Positions 25,812 through 34,637 are shown, numbered from the stretch's first letter. The stretch is DNA of 64,000 nt from Streptomyces nigrescens (GCA_024349765.1 AP026073.1:5146001-5210000), one strand, 5' to 3'. Notes: generated from the letters alone by a model not told the origin. Numbers and translations: made by a program.

Positions 25812-27011
25812 TCACAGGGCGCCCGGCCAGTCGGCGTCGTCCCGTACGAACGCGCGGGCCAGCCCTCGGTAGAACGCCAGGACTCCGGGTTCCTTGGGGC
25901 TGAGGTGCCCGCGCCCGGCAAACCGGGAACCCACCACCCGCTGCACGCGCTCCAGACCCCACCGGTCCTCGCCGTTGACCACCCCCGCGTCCTCCTCGGT
26001 CTGCTTGCGCAGCGCCTCACGATCGGCTGCCGCGACCTGGGACGCCGGCATGAGGATGCCGCCCCGCACTTGGGTGCGGTCGACGGACAGCGGGATGAAG
26101 CTGATCCAGACGACCGAGTCGCCGAAGGTCGCCAGACTGCTGGAGGGAAAGACACAGCAGTTGTACATGAACGCCAGTTGTTCTTCGCTCAGGTCCAGGG
26201 CCGTGGTGTCGAGGGGCTCCTTGAAGGGACTGCGCAGCCTCAGGACCCAGGGTGTGTCGACGCGTACGTCCATGTCGGCACCGCGTGGGGTGATCAGCGC
26301 GACCGTGTTCGGATGCAATCCCATGACGTGGTAGTTCTCATGGGAATTCTCCACCGCCAGCTTCCAGTTGACCTGCCACTCCTCGACATATGCGCCGACC
26401 TGCACCATCTCCTCGAGCCGGTAGGCCGCGAGTTCCCCGCCGATGTGCCGTTCCAGATGCGCTGACACCGGTTCGGCCTGCGGGGCGAAGTTGAGGTACA
26501 CGAAGCCGCGCCACTCCTCGACGGCGAACTCCGGTAACCGGCAGGTGTCGGGGTCGAAGGCGGGATTACCGCGCATGTGGGTCGCTCCGGAAAGCCGGCC
26601 GTCCAGCCCGTAGCGCCACAGGTGATAGGGGCAGGTGAAGGCGTCGGTGCGGCCGGCGCCCGGTTCCACCACCGGCATCATGCGGTGCCGGCACACCGGT
26701 GACAGGGCGTGCAGGGTGCCGCTCCGGTCACGTACCACGGTCACCGGCTCGCCGGCCACCTCCAGCGACACGTAGTCGCCGGGGACCGCGAGTTGGTCGG
26801 CGTGGGCGACCAGCAGCCAGGAACGTCCGAAGATCCGGGAGCGCTCGAACTCGTACAGGGCGGACGAGTGGTAGGCGGACGGCGGCATGCTGACCGCGGG
26901 CGCGTCGGGTTCGAGGTATCGGCTCAACTCCCTTACCAGTGAGGTCACTTCGTGGTCCGGAACCTGCTCGGGGAGGCTGCTCGTGTGGCCGGTGGCTGGT
27001 CGCTGGGTCAT
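25812..27011 (-). CDS. Rieske non-heme iron oxygenase, alpha subunit type
   Basis: A 399-aa oxygenase expected to hydroxylate or otherwise oxidise the aromatic aglycone or a sugar. The Rieske [2Fe-2S] ligands are C107/H109 (VCRHRM) and C127/H130 (CPYHLW). The mononuclear iron site is in ENSHENYHVMGLHP (H228, H233). No ferredoxin or reductase gene is nearby, so electrons would come from general cellular partners. The start overlaps the preceding glycosyltransferase stop by four bases (ATGA), with RBS GGAGGAACG. With no true P450 or FAD hydroxylase in the cluster, this is a main oxidative tailoring enzyme. Confidence 0.9.
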   Translation of the reverse strand: MTQRPATGHTSSLPEQVPDHEVTSLVRELSRYLEPDAPAVSMPPSAYHSSALYEFERSRIFGRSWLLVAHADQLAVPGDYVSLEVAGEPVTVVRDRSGTLHALSPVCRHRMMPVVEPGAGRTDAFTCPYHLWRYGLDGRLSGATHMRGNPAFDPDTCRLPEFAVEEWRGFVYLNFAPQAEPVSAHLERHIGGELAAYRLEEMVQVGAYVEEWQVNWKLAVENSHENYHVMGLHPNTVALITPRGADMDVRVDTPWVLRLRSPFKEPLDTTALDLSEEQLAFMYNCCVFPSSSLATFGDSVVWISFIPLSVDRTQVRGGILMPASQVAAADREALRKQTEEDAGVVNGEDRWGLERVQRVVGSRFAGRGHLSPKEPGVLAFYRGLARAFVRDDADWPGAL

Positions 27012-28306
27012 CGTTCCTCCTTGGCCGCCGGAGAGGGCCGGTAGCGTGCCGTCCTCTCCTCGACGGTCGCGATGATGTCGTTCGGTGTGGGCATGGCGAG
27101 GATCTCCTTGCGCAGCCGCCGCGCGGTCTCCCGGAACGACCGGTCGTGCAACACCCGCACCAGGTGGGTGCGGACGGTCTCGGGGGTGAACTCCCGGAGC
27201 GGAACCGCCACCAGGGCGCTCTGCTGTGCGTAGGTCTCGCCCATCCCCTCGCTGACCCACTCCCAGCCGGTGAGGATGATCTGGGGAACTCCGTGCAGCT
27301 CAGCGGTCGCCTTCGTCTGGTAGCCGCCGTGATGGACGACGGCCGCGCACGTCGGGAGCAAGTCGTTGAGGGGAACGAAGTCCACGGTACGGACGTTCTC
27401 CGGCAGGTCCGGCAGCTGTGCGCGCTGTTCCGGGGCGATCGCCGCGATGACCTCGATGTCGAGTTCCGCCATCGACACCAGGAGGCCCGCGAGCATCGTG
27501 TCCAGGTCGAACATCGCGTAATCGGCGGTGATGCTCGTCCCCAACGTGAGGCACACCCTCGGCCGGTCGGCGGGCCGCCGCAGCCAGTCCGGCACCACGG
27601 AGCGACCGTTGTAGGGCACGTACCGCATGGCGACAGAGTCCACTCCCAGGTCCTCGCGTACGCGGGCCGGCCGGGTGTCGATCGTCCACTGGCCGGTCAG
27701 CATGGTCTCGTCGAAGCGGCGTGCACAGCCCAGGCGCTCCAGGTGCCAGTCGAACCATTCAGCGGTGGGGTCTTCTCGGTGCTCGGGCGGGAGCTCACGC
27801 CCGATGCGCGTGAACATCGCCCGCGGACGCATCTGGAGGGCGAGGTCGGGACCGCACACCAGACGGGCATGGCTCGCACCCACCACCGCCGCCGCTATCG
27901 GGCCCACCATGCAGAAGGTCTCCCACAGCACCAGGTCGGGTCGCCAGGCGCGGGCGAAGTCCACCACCCCGTCGACCATCTCCTCGTGGTTCAGCGGTGC
28001 CCAGAGCGCGGGTACCACGAGGTTTTCGTAGGCGAGCAGGGTCTCCCACGCCGGCTGTCCCCGCTCCAGTTCGGTCGTCTCGATCTGGTTGCACAGCGGG
28101 ATGGCTTCCTCGTGGAATCGGCCCAGGGCCTCCTGCCACGGCGGGCAAGGGATCGGAACCGCGGTCAGACCGGCCTGAGTGATGCCGTCGACGAGGTCGG
28201 GCTTGCAGGCCACCCGGACCTCGTGGCCCGCGGTCCTGAGCGACCAGGCAAGCGGGACCATGAGCTGGAAGTGACTGCCCTCCAGCGACGTGAACAAGAC
28301 CTTCAT
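27008..28306 (-). CDS. Glycosyltransferase 4 (GT1/GT-B, amino-deoxysugar type)
   Basis: A 432-aa GT-B enzyme with His12 in LEGSHFQLMVPLAW and donor loop VVHHGGYQTKATA. The N-terminus resembles the AknS/DnrS/EryCIII group, which needs a P450-like partner. Such a partner (28346-29563) is directly upstream, 39 bases away, so the two probably act as a pair that transfers an amino or dimethylamino sugar. ATG 28306 is preceded by GAGGAGG. It is clearly a different subfamily from glycosyltransferases 1-3 and 7. Confidence 0.9.
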   Translation of the reverse strand: MKVLFTSLEGSHFQLMVPLAWSLRTAGHEVRVACKPDLVDGITQAGLTAVPIPCPPWQEALGRFHEEAIPLCNQIETTELERGQPAWETLLAYENLVVPALWAPLNHEEMVDGVVDFARAWRPDLVLWETFCMVGPIAAAVVGASHARLVCGPDLALQMRPRAMFTRIGRELPPEHREDPTAEWFDWHLERLGCARRFDETMLTGQWTIDTRPARVREDLGVDSVAMRYVPYNGRSVVPDWLRRPADRPRVCLTLGTSITADYAMFDLDTMLAGLLVSMAELDIEVIAAIAPEQRAQLPDLPENVRTVDFVPLNDLLPTCAAVVHHGGYQTKATAELHGVPQIILTGWEWVSEGMGETYAQQSALVAVPLREFTPETVRTHLVRVLHDRSFRETARRLRKEILAMPTPNDIIATVEERTARYRPSPAAKEER

Positions 28307-28345
28307 CCGTGCCCCTCCTCTCGTGCGCACGGCCGCGGGCGGCGA

Positions 28346-29563
28346 TCACACCACCGCCACCGGGGAGCGCCACAGCGCCTGTGTGACGGGGGCCCGGCGG
28401 TGCGGCAGGGCCGGGCCTCGGGAACGCAGCCCGGGAAGGCGGGCCGTCGTGATCCGTGTCGCGACCGCCGCCAGCGTCCCGAAGAGATCAGCGGCCGGCC
28501 GGACGGGGAATCCCGGCAGCAGCGGCCGCGGAACCGACGACGGCCGGCCGGGACGGGAACCGCCGGGGAGCGGGTGGATGTGCGGGTCCCGGTTGGCGGC
28601 CGCCAGGAGTACGGCCAGCCGTTCTCCGGCGGTCAGCCGGAAGCCGAGGACTTCACAGTCCTCCCGCGCCACCAGCGGAACGATGCGGACGGGCGGCTCG
28701 TGTCGCCAGGTCTCGTCGATGACCGCGGCGGCGCCGGGCGGGTCGGCGGCCGCGGCCCACAGTTCGGGCCGGTCCACCAGAGTGAGCAGCGCCCGCCCGA
28801 TGAGGGCCGTGCCGATGCGCACGCCCACGACGGCCTGCAGCACGGCCAGGGCCCGCAGTTCCCCGTCCTCCGCCGGGACCCCGGGGTCGACCGGGTACAG
28901 GGCGTCGAGCCCGTCGTGGAGCCGCTGCTCGGCGAGCTCGCCGAGCAGCGCACCCACCTCGTCGGCCGCTGCGACCAGGCGGCGCGAGACCTCCAGTCGC
29001 TGCGGGCACAGCTGGGCGTCGAGCAGGGCACCGGCCGCGGTGACCCCGGCCGCCAGGCGGGAGCTCTGCGCCGCGGTCAGCCCGAACAAGCCGACCACAA
29101 ATCCCGTGGCAACGGGTGCCGCGAGGTCGTCGACGAGGTCGAAGGACGGGCCGAGCCCGTCGAGCACGGCCTCGCACACCGACTCCATCAGCGCATGGAG
29201 GGGCCCGGTGCCCGGTCCCGTTGCGGCGAACGCGCCCGGCCGGTGACGCGCGGCCCGCTCCGCATGGTCGAATGCCGCGTCAAGGTGGCGCAGACCGCTG
29301 GTGCCGGGGCTTTCGGCGAATCTCTGGGGGCCGAGCGCCGGATGGCCGAGCAGTTGCTCCGCCAGACGGCGGTCGACCGTGACCCGGGTACCCGTGCGGC
29401 TCGACGAGAGCGCCCCGCGCCCGCGCAGTTCTTCGTGGGCCGGGGACGGGTCGCCGAGTCCGCAGAGCACTCTCGCGTACGGGTCGCCCTTGCAGCGGTG
29501 CAGCCACAGTTCTCCGTGGGCCAGATGCAGGGGGTGTCCCGCGGTGCGGGTGGTCGTGGCCAC
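28346..29563 (-). CDS. P450-like glycosyltransferase auxiliary protein (EryCII/DesVIII type), copy 2
   Basis: A 405-aa P450-fold protein without a heme-binding Cys: the end reads RPLLPGFPVRPAADLFG where the FGxGxHxCxG loop should be. The helix-I region (VLQAVVGVRIGTALIG) and DETWRHEPPVR are recognisable. GTG 29563 follows AAGGAGGA. It is immediately upstream of glycosyltransferase 4, as EryCII is to EryCIII and DesVIII to DesVII. Likely role: stabilise and activate that enzyme for aminosugar transfer. It shares the HDPYA(R/L)-like N-terminal segment (KGDPYARVL) with copy 1. Confidence 0.87.
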   Translation of the reverse strand: MATTTRTAGHPLHLAHGELWLHRCKGDPYARVLCGLGDPSPAHEELRGRGALSSSRTGTRVTVDRRLAEQLLGHPALGPQRFAESPGTSGLRHLDAAFDHAERAARHRPGAFAATGPGTGPLHALMESVCEAVLDGLGPSFDLVDDLAAPVATGFVVGLFGLTAAQSSRLAAGVTAAGALLDAQLCPQRLEVSRRLVAAADEVGALLGELAEQRLHDGLDALYPVDPGVPAEDGELRALAVLQAVVGVRIGTALIGRALLTLVDRPELWAAAADPPGAAAVIDETWRHEPPVRIVPLVAREDCEVLGFRLTAGERLAVLLAAANRDPHIHPLPGGSRPGRPSSVPRPLLPGFPVRPAADLFGTLAAVATRITTARLPGLRSRGPALPHRRAPVTQALWRSPVAVV

Positions 29564-29573
29564 ACGTCCTCCT

Positions 29574-30362
29574 TCATCCGATGGACGGGAACGTATCGCC
29601 GCCGAGCGGCTGTCCCGGGCGCAGTCCGGAGAGGTGGTGGTCCTGCACCCCGGGCCGGTAGGCGGCACCGTCGTCCATGTAGATGACGCCGTTGGCCAAC
29701 CGCGGTTCGCCTGTGGTGTTCGCGCCGGCCATGTGGACGGTGCGGAAGTGGTGGAAGGTGACGTCCCCCGCCCGTACGGGCACCGCCACCCGCGGCTGCC
29801 AGATGAAGTCCGGCCAGATCTCCGCCATCGGCCGGTACTCGTCGAAACTCATCATGTGGATCTGCCGTTCGGCGTCCGCCCGCAGATGGGAGCCGGGCAC
29901 GTATTCCAGACAGCCCCGCTCGACGGGCACATCCGTGAGTGCGATCCATGCCGTCAGGGTCTGCGAGAGCTCGGCCAGCGGCAGCCCCGCCTCATCGTCG
30001 TGGATCATGGTCGGCAGGGCCTTGTACGGCTTCTTGAGCAGGATGTCACTGCTGTAGAGGCGCAGCGGCACACCGGCCAGCCGCCGGGCGATCCCGGTCA
30101 CCGCGGGGTGCAGCGCCAGGGAGCGCAGCGCCTCGCTCTTGAGCCAGGCTTCCTCGACGTAGTGCACCTGTGTGACGGACTCCGACTCGCCCCAGATCAC
30201 CGGGACTTCGCGCTCCAGGAGTGCCTCGGCGGCAGCGCGGTGGTCCGCGACTTCCTGGGGGGTGAGCACCTGGCGCAGGTGGAGGTAGCCCTGTTCGCGG
30301 TAGCGCCGGACGTCGTCGTCCGTCAGCGGCTCCGCCGAGGGGGGTGTGGTGGGGTCAGGCAT
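29574..30362 (-). CDS. PhyH-family Fe(II)/2-oxoglutarate dioxygenase (copy 2)
   Basis: A 262-aa PhyH-fold enzyme. The iron ligands are H121-x-D123 (MIHDDEAG) and H210 (FRTVHMAGAN), with R221 for 2-oxoglutarate; the signature ERGCLEYVPGSH is present. It is packed between a glycosyltransferase (8 bases upstream) and the auxiliary protein (10 bases downstream), so it is co-transcribed with sugar-transfer genes. SnoK/SnoN of nogalamycin, which build and epimerise the bicyclic sugar attachment, are the nearest functional precedents; plain hydroxylation remains possible. Confidence 0.87.
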   Translation of the reverse strand: MPDPTTPPSAEPLTDDDVRRYREQGYLHLRQVLTPQEVADHRAAAEALLEREVPVIWGESESVTQVHYVEEAWLKSEALRSLALHPAVTGIARRLAGVPLRLYSSDILLKKPYKALPTMIHDDEAGLPLAELSQTLTAWIALTDVPVERGCLEYVPGSHLRADAERQIHMMSFDEYRPMAEIWPDFIWQPRVAVPVRAGDVTFHHFRTVHMAGANTTGEPRLANGVIYMDDGAAYRPGVQDHHLSGLRPGQPLGGDTFPSIG

Positions 30363-30369
30363 CCGGGTG

Positions 30370-31536
30370 TCACCCCTCTTCGCTGGTGGCGGGCCGGGGT
30401 CCGGCGAGTGCGGCCAGCCGCGGTACGAGCTCGGCGGGTGCGGGCATCGTCAGAAGTTCCTCGCGGGCGCGTGCCGCCGCCTTCCGCATGCCCTCGTCCG
30501 TCAGCAGCGTCCGGCACTCCCGGGCGCCCAGGGTCTCTGCCTCGGCGACGATGCCGGTCCCCAGCCGTGCCACCACGCCGACGTCGGTGTGCTGATAGGA
30601 GCCCTGCGGAATGACGCACTGCGGAATTCCGGCGGCGATCGCGGTCATCGTCGTGCCGCTCCCACCGTGGTGGATGATGGCGGTGCAGGTCTCCAGCAGC
30701 GCATCGAGCGGGGCCCACTCCACGGTGCGTACGTTGTCCGGGAGGTCCCCCAGCAACGCCACGTCCCCGCCTCCCAGGGTGACGACGAATTCGGCGTCCA
30801 CTCCGCCGGCGGCGGTCATCAGTGGGGAGAGCATCGCGATGCCTCCCCACTGCGCCTCTATCGTGCCCAGGGTGACGGCGATCCTCGGCCGGTCCGGACG
30901 GCGGCGCAGCCAGTCGGGGAGCACGAAGCCACCGTTGTACGGCACCCAACGCATGGGCCAGGCCCCCTCGTTGCGGCGTTCGGGCGGCAGCAGCTCGGCG
31001 AAGGAGGGGGGCATCATGCTGAGCCGCACCGTCGCCCGGGCATCGGCCGAGACGGAGTGCCGGTCGTAGTCCGCACGCATCGCCTCCCTGATCATGTCGC
31101 CGAGGTCGTGCCGGCTGTCGTAGACGCCGACCGGCATCTCGACGAGCGGTGTGCCGGTGGCCGCGGCCACCAGTGGTCCGGCGCCCTGGAGTACCGGCGA
31201 GAAGATCAAATCCGGTGACCAGGACCGGGCCACGTCGAGCGCACCGTCGACCATGACGCTCGACACCCGGCCGAAGAGCCGGGCCAGCAGTTCGTCCTCG
31301 GGATCGTCGGCGTGGATGGGGCGGCGGTTGTCGTCCCCGCCCACGGACATGTAGATCTCGCCGTAGTCGAGCCCCGGGGTGACGTCGACGACGTTCATCC
31401 CGGCATCTGTTGCCGACAGCCCGAGTCCGCCGGTCGCGAAGCGCACTTCGTGCCCGGCCGCGCGGAAGGCGTGAGCGAGGGGCACGGTCGGGAAGAGGTG
31501 GCCGAGCCCCGGAGAGGCAATGACGAGTACGCGCAT
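30370..31536 (-). CDS. Glycosyltransferase 5 (SnogD/UrdGT2-like GT-B)
   Basis: A 388-aa enzyme, shorter than the other six. It begins MRVLVIASPGLGHLFPTVPL, with His13, and has donor loop IIHHGGSGTTMTA and IPQGSYQHTDVGVV. The N-terminal style and length match glycosyltransferases that act first on aromatic aglycones (SnogD, UrdGT2). ATG 31536 follows GGGGAA. It is grouped tightly with the PhyH gene downstream. A role in attaching the first sugar to the aglycone is inference from length and family. Confidence 0.88.
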   Translation of the reverse strand: MRVLVIASPGLGHLFPTVPLAHAFRAAGHEVRFATGGLGLSATDAGMNVVDVTPGLDYGEIYMSVGGDDNRRPIHADDPEDELLARLFGRVSSVMVDGALDVARSWSPDLIFSPVLQGAGPLVAAATGTPLVEMPVGVYDSRHDLGDMIREAMRADYDRHSVSADARATVRLSMMPPSFAELLPPERRNEGAWPMRWVPYNGGFVLPDWLRRRPDRPRIAVTLGTIEAQWGGIAMLSPLMTAAGGVDAEFVVTLGGGDVALLGDLPDNVRTVEWAPLDALLETCTAIIHHGGSGTTMTAIAAGIPQCVIPQGSYQHTDVGVVARLGTGIVAEAETLGARECRTLLTDEGMRKAAARAREELLTMPAPAELVPRLAALAGPRPATSEEG

Positions 31537-31643
31537 GGATTCCCCAAGGTGGAAGAGGGTGTTGTCGGGCACGGTGTCAGCACCGGCTCGCCGTCCGATC
31601 GACGGAGAGTGGAGCCGCGCGGGGACCGCATGGCCAGCGGGTC

Positions 31644-32423
31644 TCAAGTGAGGGACAGGCCGCCGTCGACGGGCAACACCACACCGGTCGCGTGGCGTGC
31701 CTCCGGACGCGTCAACTGGCAGATCCACCAGGCGATCTCGTCGGGGGTGCCGACCCGGCCGGCGGGGGTGCGGTCGGCCAGCTGGGTGAGGAAACCGTCA
31801 TAGGCCTGCTCGGTCATGCCGAGCCGCGGACCCGAGCGGGTGTCGGTGACGCCCGGAGCGATTCCGACCACCTGGATGCCCCGGGGCGCCAGTTCCACCG
31901 CCCACGTCCTCGTGAGGAAGTCGAGGGCCGCCTTGGCCGCACCGTACAGGCCGTTCTCGGGCCAGGCACGCTCGCCCCTGGCTCCGGAAGAGCTCACGTT
32001 CACCACGGTGCCGCCGCCGGCTTCGAGGGCGCCCAGCGCACTTCTGGTCAGCAGCACGGGAGCGCGCAGGTTGGTCCCCCATTGCTCGTCGAGCAGCTCC
32101 CGGTCGGTGTCGGCCAGTCGCCGGTAGCCGTGCGCGACCGCGTTGTTGATCAGCACGTCGATCCGCCCGAACGCGCGCAGGGCCGTGTCGACGACACGGT
32201 CAGGGGCGTCCGGTTCCGCGATGTCGGCGGCCAGCACCCGGATACCGTCATGGCCCTCGGCGGTGGCGTCGAGGGCGGCCGGGGTGCGGCCGACGACGAG
32301 CACCCGATCGCCCTGTTCGGCGAAGGCGCGCGCCGTGGCCCGGCCGATGCCGGTGCCACCGCCGGTGACGATCACGCCCCGCGGTCCTGCCGCCTGATCT
32401 GCGGTGATGTGGTGGGAGGTCAT
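31644..32423 (-). CDS. Short-chain dehydrogenase/reductase (classical SDR)
   Basis: A 259-aa classical SDR: VIVTGGGTGIGRATA for cofactor binding, INNAV, VVNVSSSG with the catalytic Ser, and YGAAKAALD with Tyr/Lys, ending VLPVDGGLSL. The Gly-rich motif (TGGGTGIG) fits NAD(P) binding. It could reduce a carbonyl of the aglycone or a sugar, perhaps C-3 of a deoxysugar, since no Gfo/Idh-type 3-ketoreductase is visible. It is one of three genes (SDR, DsbA-like, aldehyde dehydrogenase) upstream of glycosyltransferase 5. Substrate unknown. Confidence 0.83.
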   Translation of the reverse strand: MTSHHITADQAAGPRGVIVTGGGTGIGRATARAFAEQGDRVLVVGRTPAALDATAEGHDGIRVLAADIAEPDAPDRVVDTALRAFGRIDVLINNAVAHGYRRLADTDRELLDEQWGTNLRAPVLLTRSALGALEAGGGTVVNVSSSGARGERAWPENGLYGAAKAALDFLTRTWAVELAPRGIQVVGIAPGVTDTRSGPRLGMTEQAYDGFLTQLADRTPAGRVGTPDEIAWWICQLTRPEARHATGVVLPVDGGLSLT

Positions 32424-32479
32424 CCGGGCACCGTAGGCACCCGCACTCGACACGTAATCGATCCCCGCGCACCGCCGGC

Positions 32480-33127
32480 TCAGTGGTGCGCGGTGAAATC
32501 GGGTTCTTCGGGCGGGGTCCCGGCCAGCTGGTGGAATCCCGGTGTGCCGGCGAGGAGCAGTACCGCGTCCCACTGGCGCCCCGCCTCCTCGCCGGTGGCG
32601 ACCCGGGACAGGACCGGGCCGAAGAACGCCGTGCGCGGCCCGGACCCGGCTTCGTCCGGGTGGCTCACCCCGATCACCGGCGTGCCCGTGCGCCCCCGGA
32701 GCAGACGCACGCCTTGGTCGTGCGAGGCGCGGACGGCGTCGTCGACGCTGCTGTCCGAACCAACGGCCCCCACCTCGCGGGGCAGTTCGGACTCGTCCAG
32801 TGCCTCGGCGAGTACGGTTTCCCAGTTCCATTCGCCCCGCTCGTGGATACGGGTTCCCAGCGCGGTGTAGAGCCTGCCGAGTGACTGGTGCCCGTAGCGC
32901 TCCATGACCGTGGCGCAGACCCGCACCGGCACCCGGAGATAGCCCTCCGGGTCACCTTCGGGGTCGTCGGCACGTCCCTCGTTGAGGATCGACAGGCTCA
33001 TCACCCGCCAACGGACCGTGACCGGCCGGACCTTTGCCACTTCCAGCAGCCATCGGGAGGTGAGCCAGGTGTAGGGGCACGAAGGGTCGAACCAGAAATC
33101 GGCCGTGAGTGTGCCGTTCGCGCTCAT
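32480..33127 (-). CDS. DsbA-family mycothiol-dependent nitroreductase-like protein (Rv2466c family)
   Basis: A 215-aa thioredoxin-fold protein. The start FWFDPSCPYTWLTSRWLLEV and the segment RWRVMSLSILNE, plus the late AFFGPVLSR and GEEAGRQWDA, follow Mycobacterium Rv2466c closely. Rv2466c has CPWC; here the motif is CPYT (C17, T20), keeping only the first Cys, as in many actinobacterial relatives. Rv2466c reduces nitro drugs with mycothiol. In this cluster, which also encodes a nitrososynthase, it could act on a nitro or nitroso sugar or protect the host; both are inference. Confidence 0.8.
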   Translation of the reverse strand: MSANGTLTADFWFDPSCPYTWLTSRWLLEVAKVRPVTVRWRVMSLSILNEGRADDPEGDPEGYLRVPVRVCATVMERYGHQSLGRLYTALGTRIHERGEWNWETVLAEALDESELPREVGAVGSDSSVDDAVRASHDQGVRLLRGRTGTPVIGVSHPDEAGSGPRTAFFGPVLSRVATGEEAGRQWDAVLLLAGTPGFHQLAGTPPEEPDFTAHH

Positions 33128-33155
33128 GTGGGCCCGCCTTTCCCTTGCCAGTAGG

Positions 33156-34637
33156 TCACAGCAAGACCGTAACGGCCTTGGTCTCGGTGAGGTCCTCGAT
33201 TCCCGGACGGCCGAGTTCGCGGCCGAGACCGCTCTGCTTCGCGCCGCCCCACGGCAGCGAGGCATCCATGGCTCCCCATCCGTTGACCCACACCGAACCC
33301 GCCCTGATGTCCCGGGCCAGTCGGTGGGCGCGGGAGACGTCCCGGGTCCAGATGGTCGCGGCCAGCCCGTAACTGGAGTCGTTCGCGAGGGCGACCGCCT
33401 CCTCTTCGGTGTCGAAAGGGATGACGGTGCCGACCGGCCCGAAGATCTCCTCGCGGGCGATCGTCATGTCGTTGGTCGCGTCGGCGAAGATCGCGGGCCG
33501 GACGAAGTATCCGCGGTCACGCACCCGCTCTCCGCCGGCCACCAGCCGTGCGCCTTCCTCTCGTCCCGTTTCGACGTAGCCCAGCACCCGGTCCAGTTGT
33601 GCCCGGCTGATGAGCGGCCCCATGTCGGTGTCCGGCTGCCGGGGGTCGCCGAGCCGCACCGACCCGGCGGCGCCGGCCAGCGCGGTGACGACCGCGTCGT
33701 GGACCGGGCGCTGGACGAGAATCCGCGACGCTGCCGCGCACACCTGGCCCTGGTTGGCGAACAGCCCGCCGACGGTCCCCGCGACGGCCGCGTCGAGGTC
33801 GGCGTCGGCGAAGAGGAGTTGCGGCGACTTGCCGCCCAGCTCCAGGGTGGTGCGGGTGAAGTGGTCACTCGCCGCTCGATGGATCAACCGGCCCACCTCC
33901 CGGCTGCCGGTGAAGGAGAGGTGGTCGACCGCGGGGTGCCCGGCGAGCCGGGCACCGGCCACCGGGCCGGTCCCGGGGACGATGTTCACCACGCCCGGCG
34001 GCAGTCCGGCCTCGACCGTCAACGCCCCCAGGTGCAGCACGGTCAACTGCGCCTCCTCCGCGGGTTTGACGACCACGGTGCATCCCACGGCCAGGGCCGG
34101 AGCGATCTTGTTGACGGCCGCCGTCAGCGGCGCGTTCCAGGGAATGATGGCTCCGACGACGCCCACCGGCTCCCGCACCGCATACGCGTGGGTGGGCCGC
34201 CCGTGACACTCCGCGGGAATGACGACTCCCTCGGTCTTGTCCGCCCAGCCGGCGTAGTAGCGCAGGGTCCGTACGGCGCCACCGACGTCGAAGGCCAGGG
34301 CGGCCTGCTCCGACACGCCGTTCTCCGCGGCCTGGACGCGTGCCAGGAGCGCGCCGTCCCGTTCGACGAGGTCCGCGAGGCGCCACAGCAAGAGGCCGCG
34401 CTGCGATCCCGGTGTCCTGGACCAGGATCCGTCGTCGAACCGCAGCCGTGCGGCCTGTACGGCGGCGTCCACATCCGCCGGCGTCGCGGCGGCGACCGTG
34501 GCCAGCACGCGCTCGTCCACCGGATCGATGTTGTCGAGCGTGCCACCGTCCGACGCAGCCTGCCATGCTCCGTCAACGAGCAATCCGGTCGGCAGGCCCT
34601 CGGCCGCTGCCAGGCCGGTCCGTACGCTCGATGCCAT
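33156..34637 (-). CDS. NAD(P)-dependent aldehyde dehydrogenase
   Basis: Oxidises an aldehyde to an acid. The 493-aa protein is of family length, with the cofactor region IIPWNAPLTAAVNKIAPALA, the general base in LELGGKSPQ, the nucleophile in NQGQVCAAASR, and EEIFGPVGTVIPF. It is the first gene of the leftward block that runs to the Rieske oxygenase. No aldehyde substrate in the pathway is obvious; it might process an oxidised side chain or detoxify. The downstream LuxR-type regulator ends 54 bases before... in the opposite sense it lies just upstream (34692-35747), co-directional. Confidence 0.9.
   Translation of the reverse strand: MASSVRTGLAAAEGLPTGLLVDGAWQAASDGGTLDNIDPVDERVLATVAAATPADVDAAVQAARLRFDDGSWSRTPGSQRGLLLWRLADLVERDGALLARVQAAENGVSEQAALAFDVGGAVRTLRYYAGWADKTEGVVIPAECHGRPTHAYAVREPVGVVGAIIPWNAPLTAAVNKIAPALAVGCTVVVKPAEEAQLTVLHLGALTVEAGLPPGVVNIVPGTGPVAGARLAGHPAVDHLSFTGSREVGRLIHRAASDHFTRTTLELGGKSPQLLFADADLDAAVAGTVGGLFANQGQVCAAASRILVQRPVHDAVVTALAGAAGSVRLGDPRQPDTDMGPLISRAQLDRVLGYVETGREEGARLVAGGERVRDRGYFVRPAIFADATNDMTIAREEIFGPVGTVIPFDTEEEAVALANDSSYGLAATIWTRDVSRAHRLARDIRAGSVWVNGWGAMDASLPWGGAKQSGLGRELGRPGIEDLTETKAVTVLL

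Noticed and set aside
28346-29563. Functional cytochrome P450
   Set aside because: No FGxGxHxCxG loop; its place next to a glycosyltransferase fits the EryCII role.
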